Shown piece after piece: positions 49,021 through 61,700 of a DNA stretch of 64,000 bases. Position numbers and translations under genes: made by a program. This DNA comes from Apostichopus japonicus (taxonomy: Eukaryota; Echinodermata; Holothuroidea; Aspidochirotida; Stichopodidae), in assembly GCF_037975245.1 (NCBI RefSeq), contig NC_092570.1:6181001-6245000 (forward strand), in the 5' to 3' direction. Below the pieces are notes generated by a model. The model did no database searches. It worked only from the letters and a program-made list of their open reading frames with translations, and was not told the DNA's origin. The first letter of the stretch is position 1. Each line of letters opens with the position of its first letter.

Positions 49021-49459
49021 AAAGCCTGTAGTTCATGAATGACAGATTACCATGCATGAATGCAATTAAATCTGCGAAATTTTAAACTAAAAATGGTGCG
49101 TTTCACAAGCTCTATTCATCAATTTCATTATCCCTTAAAATACTTTATTCACTATAATGCAAGGCTGTGAAGCTTCTGATCCTTACATTTCGCGTTTTCC
49201 TTCAATCCTTCAACTACTGTACTTACTGGATAATGTACTTGCTTGAAAGATTCTGTAAAAACTAAAATCGATAATACCTGTTACGGATTGTGACGGACTA
49301 TAATAGGCTTGACTTCCCAGGGAAAGAAAATAAATGGCAGCTGTTCATGAGAACCTTTTAAGCAATTGATTAAAGGGGTTAAGGATAACAATTGAATGAG
49401 ATACTGTACCTTTAATCCAGGTTGAAGCTATCTGGTAATAAGAAGTTTAAGTTTACAAA

Positions 49460-51880
49460 GTTTGATCGACCTCGCGAGAGGTCCTGCGGGGGATGATATA
49501 CTTACGGTTGTACTCCATTGTGCTAGAATTGCAGGGCGCCGTTGGCCTCAACTAAAATTCCTTCAGATCCTCTCACACAAATATAACTTGAACTTCCCTC
49601 TAAATACTATTATCCGTATCTTAAAAACCCAAAATAAAGCCCATCCTCATCCTATACGGGAGCATCTACCTGCTTAATTATCATCTCTAATTCCAACAAA
49701 CAACTTCTAAACAACTTCTCGCTTTGAACTAAAAATCCCTTCCTATGTCGGAACCTTATGCTGGAAACACAAGCCCTATTTTTAACCTCCTTGTAGAATT
49801 TAACATTTACCTATACAAAAACAGCCTTAAGAATGATCCATTATTTGAAGATCTCCTCCTAAAATACCAAGTCGAAACCACACACTTCCCAAATAAAGAA
49901 AACCAAAATGTCCTCCCATTCCTTAGTACTTAAATCCCATTCATTAGAAATCTCTCCCTCACTGGCTCTTTGTCCCCTGATTTCGGGTTCTTTCCCTTTC
50001 ATTCACCCATGGCTTTCTATTCAATGCTATTGTAAACAGTACTTCACTTATCAGCCATTCCCGGCTCAACAAAGACAACTGATCCTCTTTTCTTTGAAGC
50101 TATCTCGTTATAATGATTAGGTATATTGGTAAAATTCTTTATCTTAAAAGTCAATATTCACCCGCAGTCCACGTATTACAGTATCTCGCTTCTCGGCCTT
50201 TTGGCTAAGATGATGTGTAGTACCTGTTCCCTTTCGAGGGGAATGGTGATGCACACACGACGATGATCACACAGTCACAGTCCCGATGCAAGGGAACTGG
50301 GGCTGAGAGCGGATCAGTCGTTTGGTAGTTTGGTTTTCGTTCTTGGGCGACTTTTTCTTAAAAAGTATTATCTCGCTCTGCTCCAGGAAACTATATTGCC
50401 AGACAATTCCAGACACCCTTGTAATCCCAGTTCTTACAATGTTCAGAAAAGACATCAGCATGCACAGAGGAGCCCTTATTGCTATAAATAACAATATAGA
50501 TACTATTTAAAAGTATACAGGCCCTGAAAACCAAACTCAACAACTTCTTACAAATATTATTCATTGTAAGCCACATAATGTGACTTTATCACCTCTTACT
50601 ACAATCCTCCTTGCGCTACTCTCCATAAGCCCACCAAGTGTAAAGATAAAAACGTTATACTCATTCCGGGTACCATATTAACTTTGGGTGTACCGACAAT
50701 TCGACCTACAGTAAACATGCTTCTTAACATTATTAACCTAAATGACTTTCGTATTATCAACACTGACACTACGACCAGGACAGACACTAGGAACGCTAGA
50801 CAAGGACTTATAGACTACGGGTATATTATTACCAATAACTCTCTAGCTACTTAGGAAGTAACCTCCAACTTATTGACAATACAAGCTATAGTGACCACCG
50901 CATTAACTCAATTACTTTCTCACTTAGACCGATTTGTGCGACTAACTATTACTACCGCTCACCTAAGTATAAGAATTGTTTTCGACAACAACCGACAAAC
51001 TGGACGCCATTGCTACTCTTTCCTGTGCAGTTGGTAAGTTTCCTCAACTGCCGCCTCAGGAAAGCCAACGATAAGAATTGTCTTTGACAAATCATATTCT
51101 GATACTTATCAAAGGCAGGAGAAAGCTAAGGAGAGAGTAACTCAGTAAACTGCACGAAAAGAGACTAAAAGCTTAAGACTAGAATAAAAAAGTTAAGAAA
51201 TTAATTAAGGCGCATCCATCAGCAGAAACAATTGAATTAAAGCCAACTTGTAGCCAAATCGTCGGCGAAAAGATCACTATATTTTTAAGAAGAAAGTTAA
51301 CAATCTAATCATAAGACGAGCCTTGTTTGTCACAAAAACCAGCTATATCTCATTAACAGTATACAGATAATAACATCGTTAGCTCGTCTGACCAACTTGA
51401 CCTCCTTGTGAAGTCTTTCGCTAACAACTTTTGACATCCCCACAGGTCCAAACTACGACAAGGGTTTCGTAAAAACTACTTGATATACTTCAACCCGGTG
51501 TTATTCATTCCCAATTTACCAATTTTAATGACATTACTATTCAAGAAAACGAAATTACCGCACCCATTACTCTTAAGTTCTTAACGACTGAATGGAATCT
51601 AGCACTAGCTATAACACATATATACTCACACACAACAAAACCTCTTCTCTCCTGGACATGACAGAGTTAATATGCTTAAACAGTTCCCTACTAGCTTTAC
51701 CGGAATTGCAATCAAACTTTTCCACCTCCTTGAAAAAGGGCTACCACTGTTCTTCTTCCAAAGCCGAATCTCATTCAAAATCGCAAGCCGATTAGTATCC
51801 TTCCAGTTCTTGAAAAGGTCTTTAGAAAAGCTCATTCTCGGAAAGACGGCAAATTTGTCTGATGATAATCGTATGCTATG
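49460..51880 (+). mobile_element. Decayed non-LTR retrotransposon (LINE)
   Basis: The frame is broken, but motifs appear in the right order on the plus strand. LLQETILPDN near 50375 fits the CLQETWL motif of LINE AP-endonucleases; RGALIAI follows near 50470. YSDHRINSITFSLRP near 50890 fits the endonuclease SDH motif. TTVLLPKPNLIQNRKPISIL and LPVLEKVF near 51740-51830 fit the first reverse-transcriptase motifs. The element is truncated after that. Many stops and frameshifts show it is dead. The 49460-50180 part is less certain; an ATG frame at 49462-49677 may be an ORF1 relic. The clade (CR1, L2 or Jockey-like) cannot be set from this. Confidence 0.75.
50183..50231 (+). ncRNA. U2 snRNA-like 5' segment (pseudogene or SINE head)
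   Basis: About 45 bases match the 5' end of U2 snRNA, including CTTCTCGGCCTTTTGGCTAA and GTGTAGTA. The conserved branch-point pairing sequence (GTGTAGTA) is kept. The rest of U2, including the Sm site and later stem-loops, is absent: after 50231 the sequence diverges. It lies inside the LINE relic, so it is more likely the head of a snRNA-derived SINE or a retrotransposed fragment than a working gene. Confidence 0.6.
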
Positions 51881-51917
51881 CATTCATGAAGGCGTAGCGT
51901 GTGTGTGTTGTGCCTGA

Positions 51918-52480
51918 CACGATACCTCAAGTAGGGAAGCTTAGACCAATCTAACATTTGGTGTATATCAGTACCATATTGAGTAGAAGAACCCTTTTGT
52001 TCTGTGGGGAGGTTAATGGTCATTTGTAGTCAACAGGGGCAAAATAGCGAATAATTTGTAAACACGATATCTCAAGGAGGTAAGCTTGGACCTATCTCAT
52101 ATTTCGTGAGTAGGAGAACCACATTTAGGAGCAAAAGCCGATAGTTTTTTTGTGGAGGTCAAATGTCTTTAGGGGTCAAATTATGTAAGCCTTATAAACA
52201 TGATATCTCAAAAAGGAAAGCTTGGATCAATCTCGCATTTCATGTGAAGGAGTACCACATTGAGTTCAAGATCCCTATAGTTTTTTTTGTGGAGGTCCAA
52301 GTCCACTTGGGGTCACTAGAGGTCAAATTGTGTAAAACCTTGTAAACATGATAACTCAAAAAGGGAAGGTTGGACGAATATCATATTAAGTACAGGTATG
52401 TAGTTGGTACATGTTCAGTACAAGATTTTATTGAGGTCAAAGGTCAGTTGTAGTCACGAGATTCCAAATTGTGGAAACAA
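51918..52480. repeat. Tandem repeat of about 140 bp, four degenerate units
   Basis: The marker gatatctcaa recurs near 51921, 52066, 52202 and 52350 (spacing about 136-148). It is each time followed by aagcttgga, a taccacatt segment, tttttgtggaggtc and ggtcaaattgtgtaa. Frames across it are not coding. Confidence 0.85.
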
Positions 52481-52619
52481 CTTGTTTGATAAGCTACTGT
52501 ACCATATCCCCCATCGACCAGCCTATCAGATAACATGTGCGTTACGACTGATACGAAAAATGCATTGTGGTTTCGATGACTTCAATGCACTGGACTTCTG
52601 CTTGTTAGTATAACCACAA

Positions 52620-54300
52620 TGGCATGATAAACACAGGTCAGTCTACTGTACATGGCTATTCACACCTCTATCAAAAACAAAAGGGGTCTTGTACTCAAAA
52701 ATTAATCCAGCTAATGAACTATACTGTTATGTAATTTTAGTATGTTACAGTGCAAGCCTTCATTGGTACTTCTTGGGAATAAACAGGTTGTTGTTTGTTT
52801 CCACAACTCTCTGAGGTGGCAGAAGTAGACGAAAAAGTCCAACCTAAACAAACGGCTATCAGTTGCAAGTTTGAACAGTCTTAAAGGATTGGTTCAGGTG
52901 TCTGACATGTCTATCTAGTATGAAAGAGCTTAAAAAGACAAACAGAAAAGTGAAGAAACTACCATATGATAGCATTCTCTGTTAAGGAGATATCACACTT
53001 TGAAAATTTCACAATTTCTTTGCAAATGACTGGTGTAGAAAGACTAACTGTGAGGGTGTGATGTCACATCCTCTCTTCCTTAACATGTGTCAATATATTT
53101 CATTAAAAATAATTACATTTTTTTCCACAAATCTAAAAAAAATATATATAATCAAACATTCTTCAAATACTTCCCTTGACACATATGAGATCTCCTGACG
53201 TTGTCTTTTGGTTGTAGGTCATAAAATCTTACAAAATATTTTAATAAAATAACAAAGACTGTTCAGGAATGTGAGGATATGACGTCACAGCTAGTCTGAT
53301 TTCAGCCGTTTCTACACAATCAGATAAACATTATATACTTGAATATCTCCTAAAAGGAAAAAGATATTTGAATAATTTCTTCACTGTTGGGTTTCTTTTA
53401 TGGTCCTCTTTCATATAAGATAAACATTTATGACACCTGAACTATTCCTTTAATGTAGGCTCCTGTATGCCTAGGCTATATGTATGGATAACTTTAAATT
53501 ATTGTTGTAAAGTGAAACTCTGATCTTGAAGTGTATGTTATGTCTGTTTCCCCCTATACTAAAAGGTTAAGGCTTAATTAAGTTAAAAGCTGACAATAAA
53601 GAGTCCTACATGAGAATATCAAACACACTGACACAGTTAAAGTTCTGTGAGACCTTAATTGGGCTGACGTACTTATATATATATATATTGCTGCAACTCA
53701 CCATGAAATAAAACAGTATACAGTCCAGCTGTGCTCACAGTAAGTTTGCACAGCCATACACTGTAGCTACTTAAAATAACTTCATCTATGACCTTCACAT
53801 GCACATAGCATAAGGTTAATGTTATGCCTATTAAAAAATATTGTAAGACCAGTCTTACTGTAGCCTGTGTAGGCCCCTATACGTTTAGGCCATAATGGAT
53901 ATAGCGTTGTGAAACGAGTCTAGGGGCATATTTGAGTCTGAACTGGAAGTATTACGTTGTAGGTTTTCACCTATACTAAAATTAAAAAGTGATGCTACTC
54001 ATCAAAGGAACCTAAGTCAGACCTTACAAAGTTACAAATTAAAGATAACTGCAAATACATGAGAAAATCAAATACACACAATGAACTGTGAGCCCTTTGT
54101 TAGGCTGACGTTAGGACTGCAACTCACCGTGAAATTTCGTATACAACTTACATCGAGTAGCAATATTCAGACGCATACTACTGATCTGTACAGATCAGTG
54201 CGACGTACACACAGTAGTGACCACAGAGATATACTGGAAGCTGCTTCCCGCATTTTTTTCGTATTAATACGACTTACATTATGTGTTTGAGTCGGACGCC
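52620..54300. other. Gene-less spacer between LINE zone and DNAH2 promoter
   Basis: No exon is supported. A TA tract lies at 53673-53690, and a perfect 20-bp palindrome at 54180-54199. The noncoding first exons of both the zinc-finger gene (minus) and DNAH2 (plus) could lie in or just after this interval, since the two genes are divergent. Confidence 0.4.
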
Positions 54301-54317
54301 CTCTATTAGAAATAAAC

Positions 54318-54331
54318 GTTACCACGGAAAC
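54318..54331 (+). promoter_or_regulatory. Candidate RFX X-box upstream of DNAH2
   Basis: GTTACCACGGAAAC fits the RFX X-box consensus (GTNRCC, 0-3 bases, RGYAAC) with a two-base spacer and one mismatch in the second half-site. RFX factors drive ciliary genes across animals, and the next gene downstream is an axonemal dynein. It is 1.4 kb before the start codon, so a noncoding first exon nearby is needed; CAG|GTAATT at 54516/54517 is a possible donor. Single short motifs occur by chance. Confidence 0.4.
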
Positions 54332-54996
54332 GAGTTTCGGCTGTCTACTCAAATTTGTCTTTTTCAGAGTAGCTTTAAAGATAACATGCAATTTTTCTGC
54401 ACCGGCTCATAATATCATCTTAAGAGGTCAGTCATAAGGTGACGGTTTGCTTTATTTGTCGAATATTTGTGACGAATTTAGTATAAATCGAACGATTTCA
54501 GGGGTTTTGCCTTCAGGTAATTAATGAAAACGCGCAGGCAATCAGCCTAGTCTAACAATAACACTGGCAGTATTATGTAGGATAGTAACAAACCTGGGCT
54601 AGGAGCATAGAGCACTGAGCAGTTCTTATATTCTGCTCTATGGCTAGGAGATACATGTAGCCTAGGTTAAGCAAATGTTTTGTACCCTAGTCGGTGTAGG
54701 CATAATGTAAGTGTTCTTTTAATACCGAAATAGACTTAAATAAACTATCCTACTCACTTTTACTGTCAACAGATCTAAGATGAATTTTAGGGGGAAAAAA
54801 ACAAGGCCGTGGCTATTCTTTATTATTAGTATTATTTAAACATTTCTAAAGCGCACATATGTAAAGACATAAGCTATGGCGCTGTACAAACTTAAAAGAG
54901 TAAAGGTAAAAAAGTTAAAGAAAATTAAGAAACCAAGTTAATCATAAGAAAGAGGTAAAAATCTTAAAACAGATAACCCTAAAAGACTAAACAAAT

Positions 54997-55187
54997 CCAT
55001 TCTTACGACTAGTCGTAACAATTATTTATGAACTATTCATACGACAAAGGCGAATCAAGCGCAGTAAAGTAAATAAAGCAACTGCGCATGTAGCAGGGGT
55101 AACCCTAACTTTAAACCCCAATCCTAACACTAATCCTAACCTGAAATTATTGTTACTCCTGGTTGTAAAAGTAGTAGCATGGTCACT
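54997..55187. mobile_element. Truncated inverted copy of the 32427 MITE
   Basis: ATTCTTACGACTAGTCGTAA at the left, then aaagcaactgcgcatgtagc, a cluster of CCCTAA-like repeats, and attattgttactcctggttg match the reverse complement of 32427-32698. The far end (GGCTATTC..) is missing or diverged after about 55187. A lone gtggctattctt near 54809 may be a displaced end. Confidence 0.7.
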
Positions 55188-55706
55188 TTGAAGTTCGGAC
55201 ACCTAAGTAAGTACTTAAGTACTGGACCTTGGAGTAATCATAATATGGAAATGTCTGCAGATCGGGGTGGGGACCTCTGGAGGGAGAGGGTTGATCACTA
55301 GTTAGCTGTTACAACCTCTTAAGCTCTAAACCCAAAGATAATGTTAAACTATCTGGTTGAAATTACTGAAAGTAGGCCTACTAGTCACTAGAGATTTCTA
55401 TAGAAAATTTACAAGGCCTATCTCACTATAGGAAGCAGTAGCCTATAGTGCCATTTTTGTTTTCTCCAAGAAAATTGATGGGCCCATGGATAATGATATC
55501 AATACCAAATTGTAGCTTGTTTTAAATTCCCAAACCTTGTTAACATTATAACTTTCTGAATGTTAGCCTACTTGCTACAACTGTAATGGCCTAAGCTAGC
55601 TAAATGTACAGTACACTGTACACTTAAAACAGTAACATTAATTTAACACTTCTAATTCTGCATACCCTGATAAAATTTTATTTCTCTGAAGAAGTTACAT
55701 TAGGCT

Positions 55707-58700
55707 ATGGCAGACTCACCTGAGCCTACACCAGTGAATGAAGAAACAGACCATAATGATAAGGAGAATGGTGCCATAACACAACAGGAGGAAAACAAAA
55801 TTACAGAAGAAGGAAACAGACAGACGGCTCCTTCCAGAACATCTGGTACGTTCAGCAACTGATTTAAGAAAATACAGTATCTATTGATAACATTTCTGAG
55901 GGTAATATTTGTTGTTTATTTTTGGAAAAGGTTCACATCAGGCCATAAATTATGAAGTACAATATAATATGTCAAAATTGCTCTGTATTAATTTTGCATA
56001 ATCTGTGTAGTAAATTTGTCATTTGAGTGTGTATTTCATGGTTAGCATTGTTGCTTATTTTGCAATGACAAACGAATAATTCTTTCAATTCAAAGAATTT
56101 AGAAGCAAACCTGGGTACAACCAACTCAAAATTACATTTAGGCATCAACTTTTGCCTGAAATATCATAATTGGAAGTGTAAGCTAAGCACTAGCAGCAAC
56201 AAATATCCACCAGATTTCAGTTTGGTGCTGGGAATTGATTGGGTAAGAAGGGCCAAGAGGGGTGTAGGGGGTAGGTTGTGTGGGTGTGGAGAATGCCAAC
56301 ATATCACACTCTTCAGGGACAAATCCAGGATTTTAAGAAGGAGGAGGTGCTGCCCTATGGGTGTTGAAGCTTGAAGGGGATTCCTTGAAGGGGGTTCCTT
56401 TCTTTCGTCTTGGTTAGAAAGGTCAGCCTACATTTGGTTCACAGATTAAGTGACCATGCTGTAAAATAAGTTTTTTACATTTTTAATGTTTTATGGTGTG
56501 TGTATAAACTTGTTTTTGTCCCTCGAAGAAATAGGATATTTGTGTACTGGCAGTACAAGAGAGCTTCATATAAGTTTATTCCATTAAAATATTAAGCTCT
56601 GGATTTATTGTTGTAAAGTTGAGTGAGAAGGCCTTAGGCTCGACACAAGACTGTAAAATTAAAAAGTTCCACTTTTACCTTATCTTATTTTGACATAAAG
56701 CTATCTTTGCCATTTCCTTTTCTTTCAAAAGGAATAGAAAGTGTGCATGATGGAGAGGAATCCAGCAGGTCTCCAGCTGTTAATGGTGAGCTTGTTAATG
56801 GAGACCTCACCAACGTTGGTGTAGACAGTAATGATGAACTACAGAAGGAGGAGGAGATACCTCTTCCTGAGGAGGAAGTTCCAGATTTTGGCGCCGAGTC
56901 TGTAACACCAGCAGAACCAGAGACTGTTTTAGATTTTGTAAGAACGACTTTGTTATAAATATTTTCTTGATTTATATCATAGGAACAACACATGTTAAAT
57001 GTATATTTGTAAGTTCATGATCTTGCCACATTAGCAGATGTCTCACAATTATTCCTGCTTGTCTACAGAAGACAACTCCATTGTATAATTTGTAAGAAAA
57101 AGTCACAATTTTTATGATTAATGTAGTAGAAGTTGTGAGAAAAAGGCTTCAATTAAAAATCATTTGTGCAAGAATAAATAATAAAATAAAATTTGTACAA
57201 ATATTTCTTGGGAAAATTTCAACTTTGGAATTAAAAGGATAACGTAACCCACATTGAAACAATTTTCTTCTTCATATCCTAGCTGTTCATACTTATATAT
57301 CAAAACAAAATGACCTGTAAAGACTTAAATGATCAAGTCCAAAATAATAATATTCTATGTCAATTTTATGCTGTTGACGTTTGCATGCTGTTTCAAACCC
57401 TTGTAATTTGAATACAAAGATAAAACCTAATGGCAACAAATTTGTGTTAAAATGAAAAATACGTTGGTGTTCCATTGTGTAGTAAGCTAAAGTTTATGCA
57501 GGTGCTGATAACCTGTGAGCAGTGTAATTCTGTGTAGCTAAGCCAAATCTACCAATGGGTATAAGCAAACATGAAGCATATAATGTACCTGTATCCTTCT
57601 TTTTACCTCTAGGTTGCATACGTCAAGGAACGAGTAATTTTATCGACGCTCAAACCTGAAATGTGGACACCAGAACACGAAGGGAATATTTCTAGCTTTG
57701 CGGAGCCGACCAGCCAGGCACGGCTGTTGGTCATATACGTAGACGCACAGATGGGACTGTTAGTGGACAATGCTATCCCAACTCAACCAGTCGAAGAACT
57801 CACATACTTCATCAGAAGAGCAGATTCAGATCCAATTACAGCCAGGAATGTTGCAAACACCGTCCAGTTTGGGACCGTTCGAGGAGGTCACATCGAGAGC
57901 CTGCTCAGGCTTATGCATAGCATCTATGCACCGCTCTTCTTTGACAATACATCATGGCCAGATAGTATCCTTTTCTTTTCTTTGTATTTCCATTGTTTAT
58001 GTTTTGTGTTTTATTCTTTTCAATTTAATCCACAGCAAATGGGACAGACCTATATGTTGCTGATAATTTGGCTAAGTTCAACATTATCAACAGGATACTG
58101 TTAGACATAGTGCTGAAACATTAATGAAGATCATATTGCAATATTTAGACTATTCTGATTTGTAAAAGTAGGTAAAATTGATCCGTTGTTTCTAATATGG
58201 TTAAAAAGGTAAATTTTCAAAGCTAAGAATCATATCAGAAGAAGATCTGCGCTGTTTTCCTTTCGTGTCCGTTGCATACCAAACATTGGCTTTTGTTTTA
58301 TCATGATTGTTTTATCATTTTTACGAAAAAGCATTAGGGTCATGGTACATTTGCCAAGTTTCAAAGTATGTTAACAGTACGGTGCATGTCTCTGTGTGTT
58401 TCAGTGAGATCAGTGTTCTGTGTTACTAGTAGAGTACTAGTGTTCTGTGTGTACCAGTAGAATACCGGAATGTACCAGTAATGAACCAGTAGAATACCAG
58501 TGTGTACCAGTAGCATAGCAGTGTCCTGTGTTACCAGTAGAGTACAGATGTGTACCAGTAGAGTACCAGTGTTCTGTGTTACCAGTAGAATACCAGTGTG
58601 TACCAGTAGATTACAGGTGTGTACCAGTAAAGTACCCACGTGTACCAGTAGAGTACTGGTGTGTACCAGTAGAATACCAGTGTGTACCAGCAGTGTTCTG

Positions 58701-61700
58701 TGTTACCTGTAGTCTACCAGTGTGTACCAGTAGAGTATCAGTGTTCTGTGTTACCAGTAGTGTTCCATTGTATACCAGTAGAGTACTGGTGTGTACCAGT
58801 AGAGTACTGGTCTGAACCAGTAGAGTACCAGAAGTGTAGCAGTATTCTGTGTTACCAGTAGTGTACCGGTGTTCTGTGTGACCAGTAGTGTTCTAGTATT
58901 GTTCCATCTCCATTTAAGTTTCCTTTAACTATCCTTCTACCAGGTATAAAGAATGATTTTTCAGCACAGCTTCATCGCTTCATGGCCTGTCTTACAGACA
59001 CACATTATAAGATGAAGGGACACACAGTGTTGTACATTCCTAACGAAGGACTCAGCATACCTCCAGGAAAGGCAGCAAAGGATAAGGAACTGGTGCAAAG
59101 ATTAGAGAGTGAGTATAAAGTTATGATATCATATACATTGTCTTCATTCACAGGCACTTTATCAAAACCAATATAAAGTAACCATAGCATTGAATCAAGT
59201 TCTAATGCATTGTGTGGGGTAATGTTTTTCCTACATTGAGTGGTTCATTGGGAAACTGACCATTAGTTACTCATGATCAAATTTGGATGGAGAAAGTCCC
59301 ACTTTAAAATAAATCCACTTCTTCATAGAAATAATTGTTCGTCAGATGAATTGAAAGTTGACAAAAATTTAATGTCTGAATATTGTATCACTTTCAACTG
59401 AAGCCACTTCCAAGGATCACAAAAAAGTCTGCATGTTTGTAGGATACTGATGGTTGTTTAGGAATTTCAAGTTTTTTTTTTTTTTTTGTGCTTTTCCGCA
59501 TGGTTATATCGTGTAGCTGCTATGGTGCATTGGACCCGACAGATAAAAGAGGTCCTGGCATCTCAGGAGGCAGTGGAGACGTCAGAGAATGCCGGACCCT
59601 TGGAGGAGATTGATTTCTGGAGAAATAGATGTACAGATCTCTCCGGTATCAGTGAGCAACTCCAGAAAGATGGAGTGATCCGAGTCCAGCAAATCCTGGA
59701 ACATTCCAAGTCTTCCTATGTCACATCCTTCAAAAAGTTATCAAAGTTAATTCAAGTGAGTTTTGTATCTCAGAGTAAAAAAAAAGTAATAAAAGAAGAG
59801 ATTGAAAAGTCATGAAACTGGCAAATTTCAGCTGACATAGTAAAGTGAGAAGAACCTCGTAACTGATCGATATGTTCTTTGTTTATGATTTAATCAATGT
59901 AAAAATGTAATCCTGTCAAAATGTAAGCTAGAGGATGGAGAAAGTTTCACTGTTAGCAAATCCTCCTTCTTATGCTTACTAAGGATATGATCAATGTGGG
60001 ATTTGCATGTTAGAAGGATTTGGAGAACATAAGATGTCTTTTGAAGTAACCTTGATATCAACATTCTAACCATTTTGTTATCACCCTTAAGAAATCATTG
60101 TGGCTGATACTTATGACAACATATGTTATGTTGTCTATGGGAAGTAAGAAGACTCTGGTGTGCTTCATGATACTGTAACCAGTCCATAATTAAATACCTA
60201 TTTCAAATTTTCTGACCCAGTCGAGAAGACACTGTCTTCCCTGAACAGATTTCAGGTGCTGTAGTTCGAACCTATGAAGGCAACAGGATTTATAAGGAAT
60301 TTAACCTTATTTCTACTTAAAGCTCATAAGATTTAGATACTTTTCTTTGTTTTTACATGTAGGACGGTTCTGCTCAAGCTCAGAGTAATCTGAAGTTCCT
60401 TTCGACCCTCTCTGAGTTGTGCGAGCGTCTTTCGAGGGCCAAGCCAGCCAATATTCCCGAAATCTTGACCCCACTACTCAACAGAATCAGAATGATCTGG
60501 GTCAATTCTGAACATTTCAAGAGCAGAGAACGACTCACAGGGCTCTTTAGAAAGGTGAGTTTTACTTCAGATGCTACTCAGTGGGTTTATAAGCTGAGGT
60601 AATGATATTATAAAGTTCTATCAAATGTGAGACTACCAGAATTAGATTCAATCTGCCATTTATACTGTAATTCTATGATTTTCAACCTATGGTTAGAAAC
60701 CCAAACATGATTCGCCAAGCTTTGCTATTCCGTCAGCTTAAGAAAAAAGAAAATTATTGGTAAACAATGTATCTGATGTATTCTGACAGCAAACTTCCCC
60801 CCTAAAATTTTGAATTGGAAGCCACCCAACGTGAAAGTTGTAATCCATAAGCCCTTGCAAGCTTCTCCCAAATTGGTGGTCGCTTAATAACTGCCTGATT
60901 TCTGATTACTTACTTAGTGATTAAGAACAGCACTAAGTCATATTTGATATGAAAATCTTTCATAGTAAACTGGGTAATCGTAAAACAAAGTCTCTTTGAA
61001 ACAATTGATCTATTTTTCCTTTAAATATACTTTGGTATTCACATATCTAAAGTTTTGACAGGTCATCCATGTAATCGTCATAGTGGACATTAAATGTGAA
61101 CATGTGACTTTCATCTTTTTCTGTTTGATACACTTTGTCATTTTTTGGCCACAGATCAGCAACGAAATTATCAGAAGGTGCTGTCGATCTATTTCATTGG
61201 AACAGCTATTTGACGGATATGTTAAATCTTCGATGAAAAGTTTGACAGAAAGCATCAAGTGTTGTGAAGCTTGGAAAGAAGCTTACACAAATGTAAGTAG
61301 TTTGGTTTAGTCTTTGGAAAAATTTCATATCTGCATAAGTTCTTTTCCAAGTGTTGTCTCATCAAAACCTTAGGTGCAAGTGAAAAACAGACTTGTGTGA
61401 TTAAATTCGACCAAGCATTGAAAACATTTAGTGCCTAGTTCAAAGTGTGCAACATATTGTTTTTTTATAGTATGTTGGAAGACATATAAGAGTCTTTCGA
61501 TAGTTAAAAAGTATTCTGTGATTTTCCAGTTTTTGAGTTTTGTGTCTTTGGGTGTGCATGTGTGGCTAACGGTATTGTTAACTACATTACTTTTAGAGAA
61601 GCTTTTTATTTTTCATTATTTAATGGTGGAAGAGTAGGAACAATTATCTGCCAAGTTAACAAAAGTATAATTAAATAAACAGTGGAAAACTGACATGGTA

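Noticed and set aside
48041-49057. Frames with repeated SFRPT/NQPGHFAQ sequence
   Set aside because: They are translations of the 22-bp arrays and appear on both strands; no start or family support.
50183-50231. Functional U2 snRNA gene
   Set aside because: Only the first 45 or so bases match; Sm site and later stem-loops are missing.
58500-58815. Valine- and serine-rich frames on both strands
   Set aside because: Minisatellite artefact within a DNAH2 intron.
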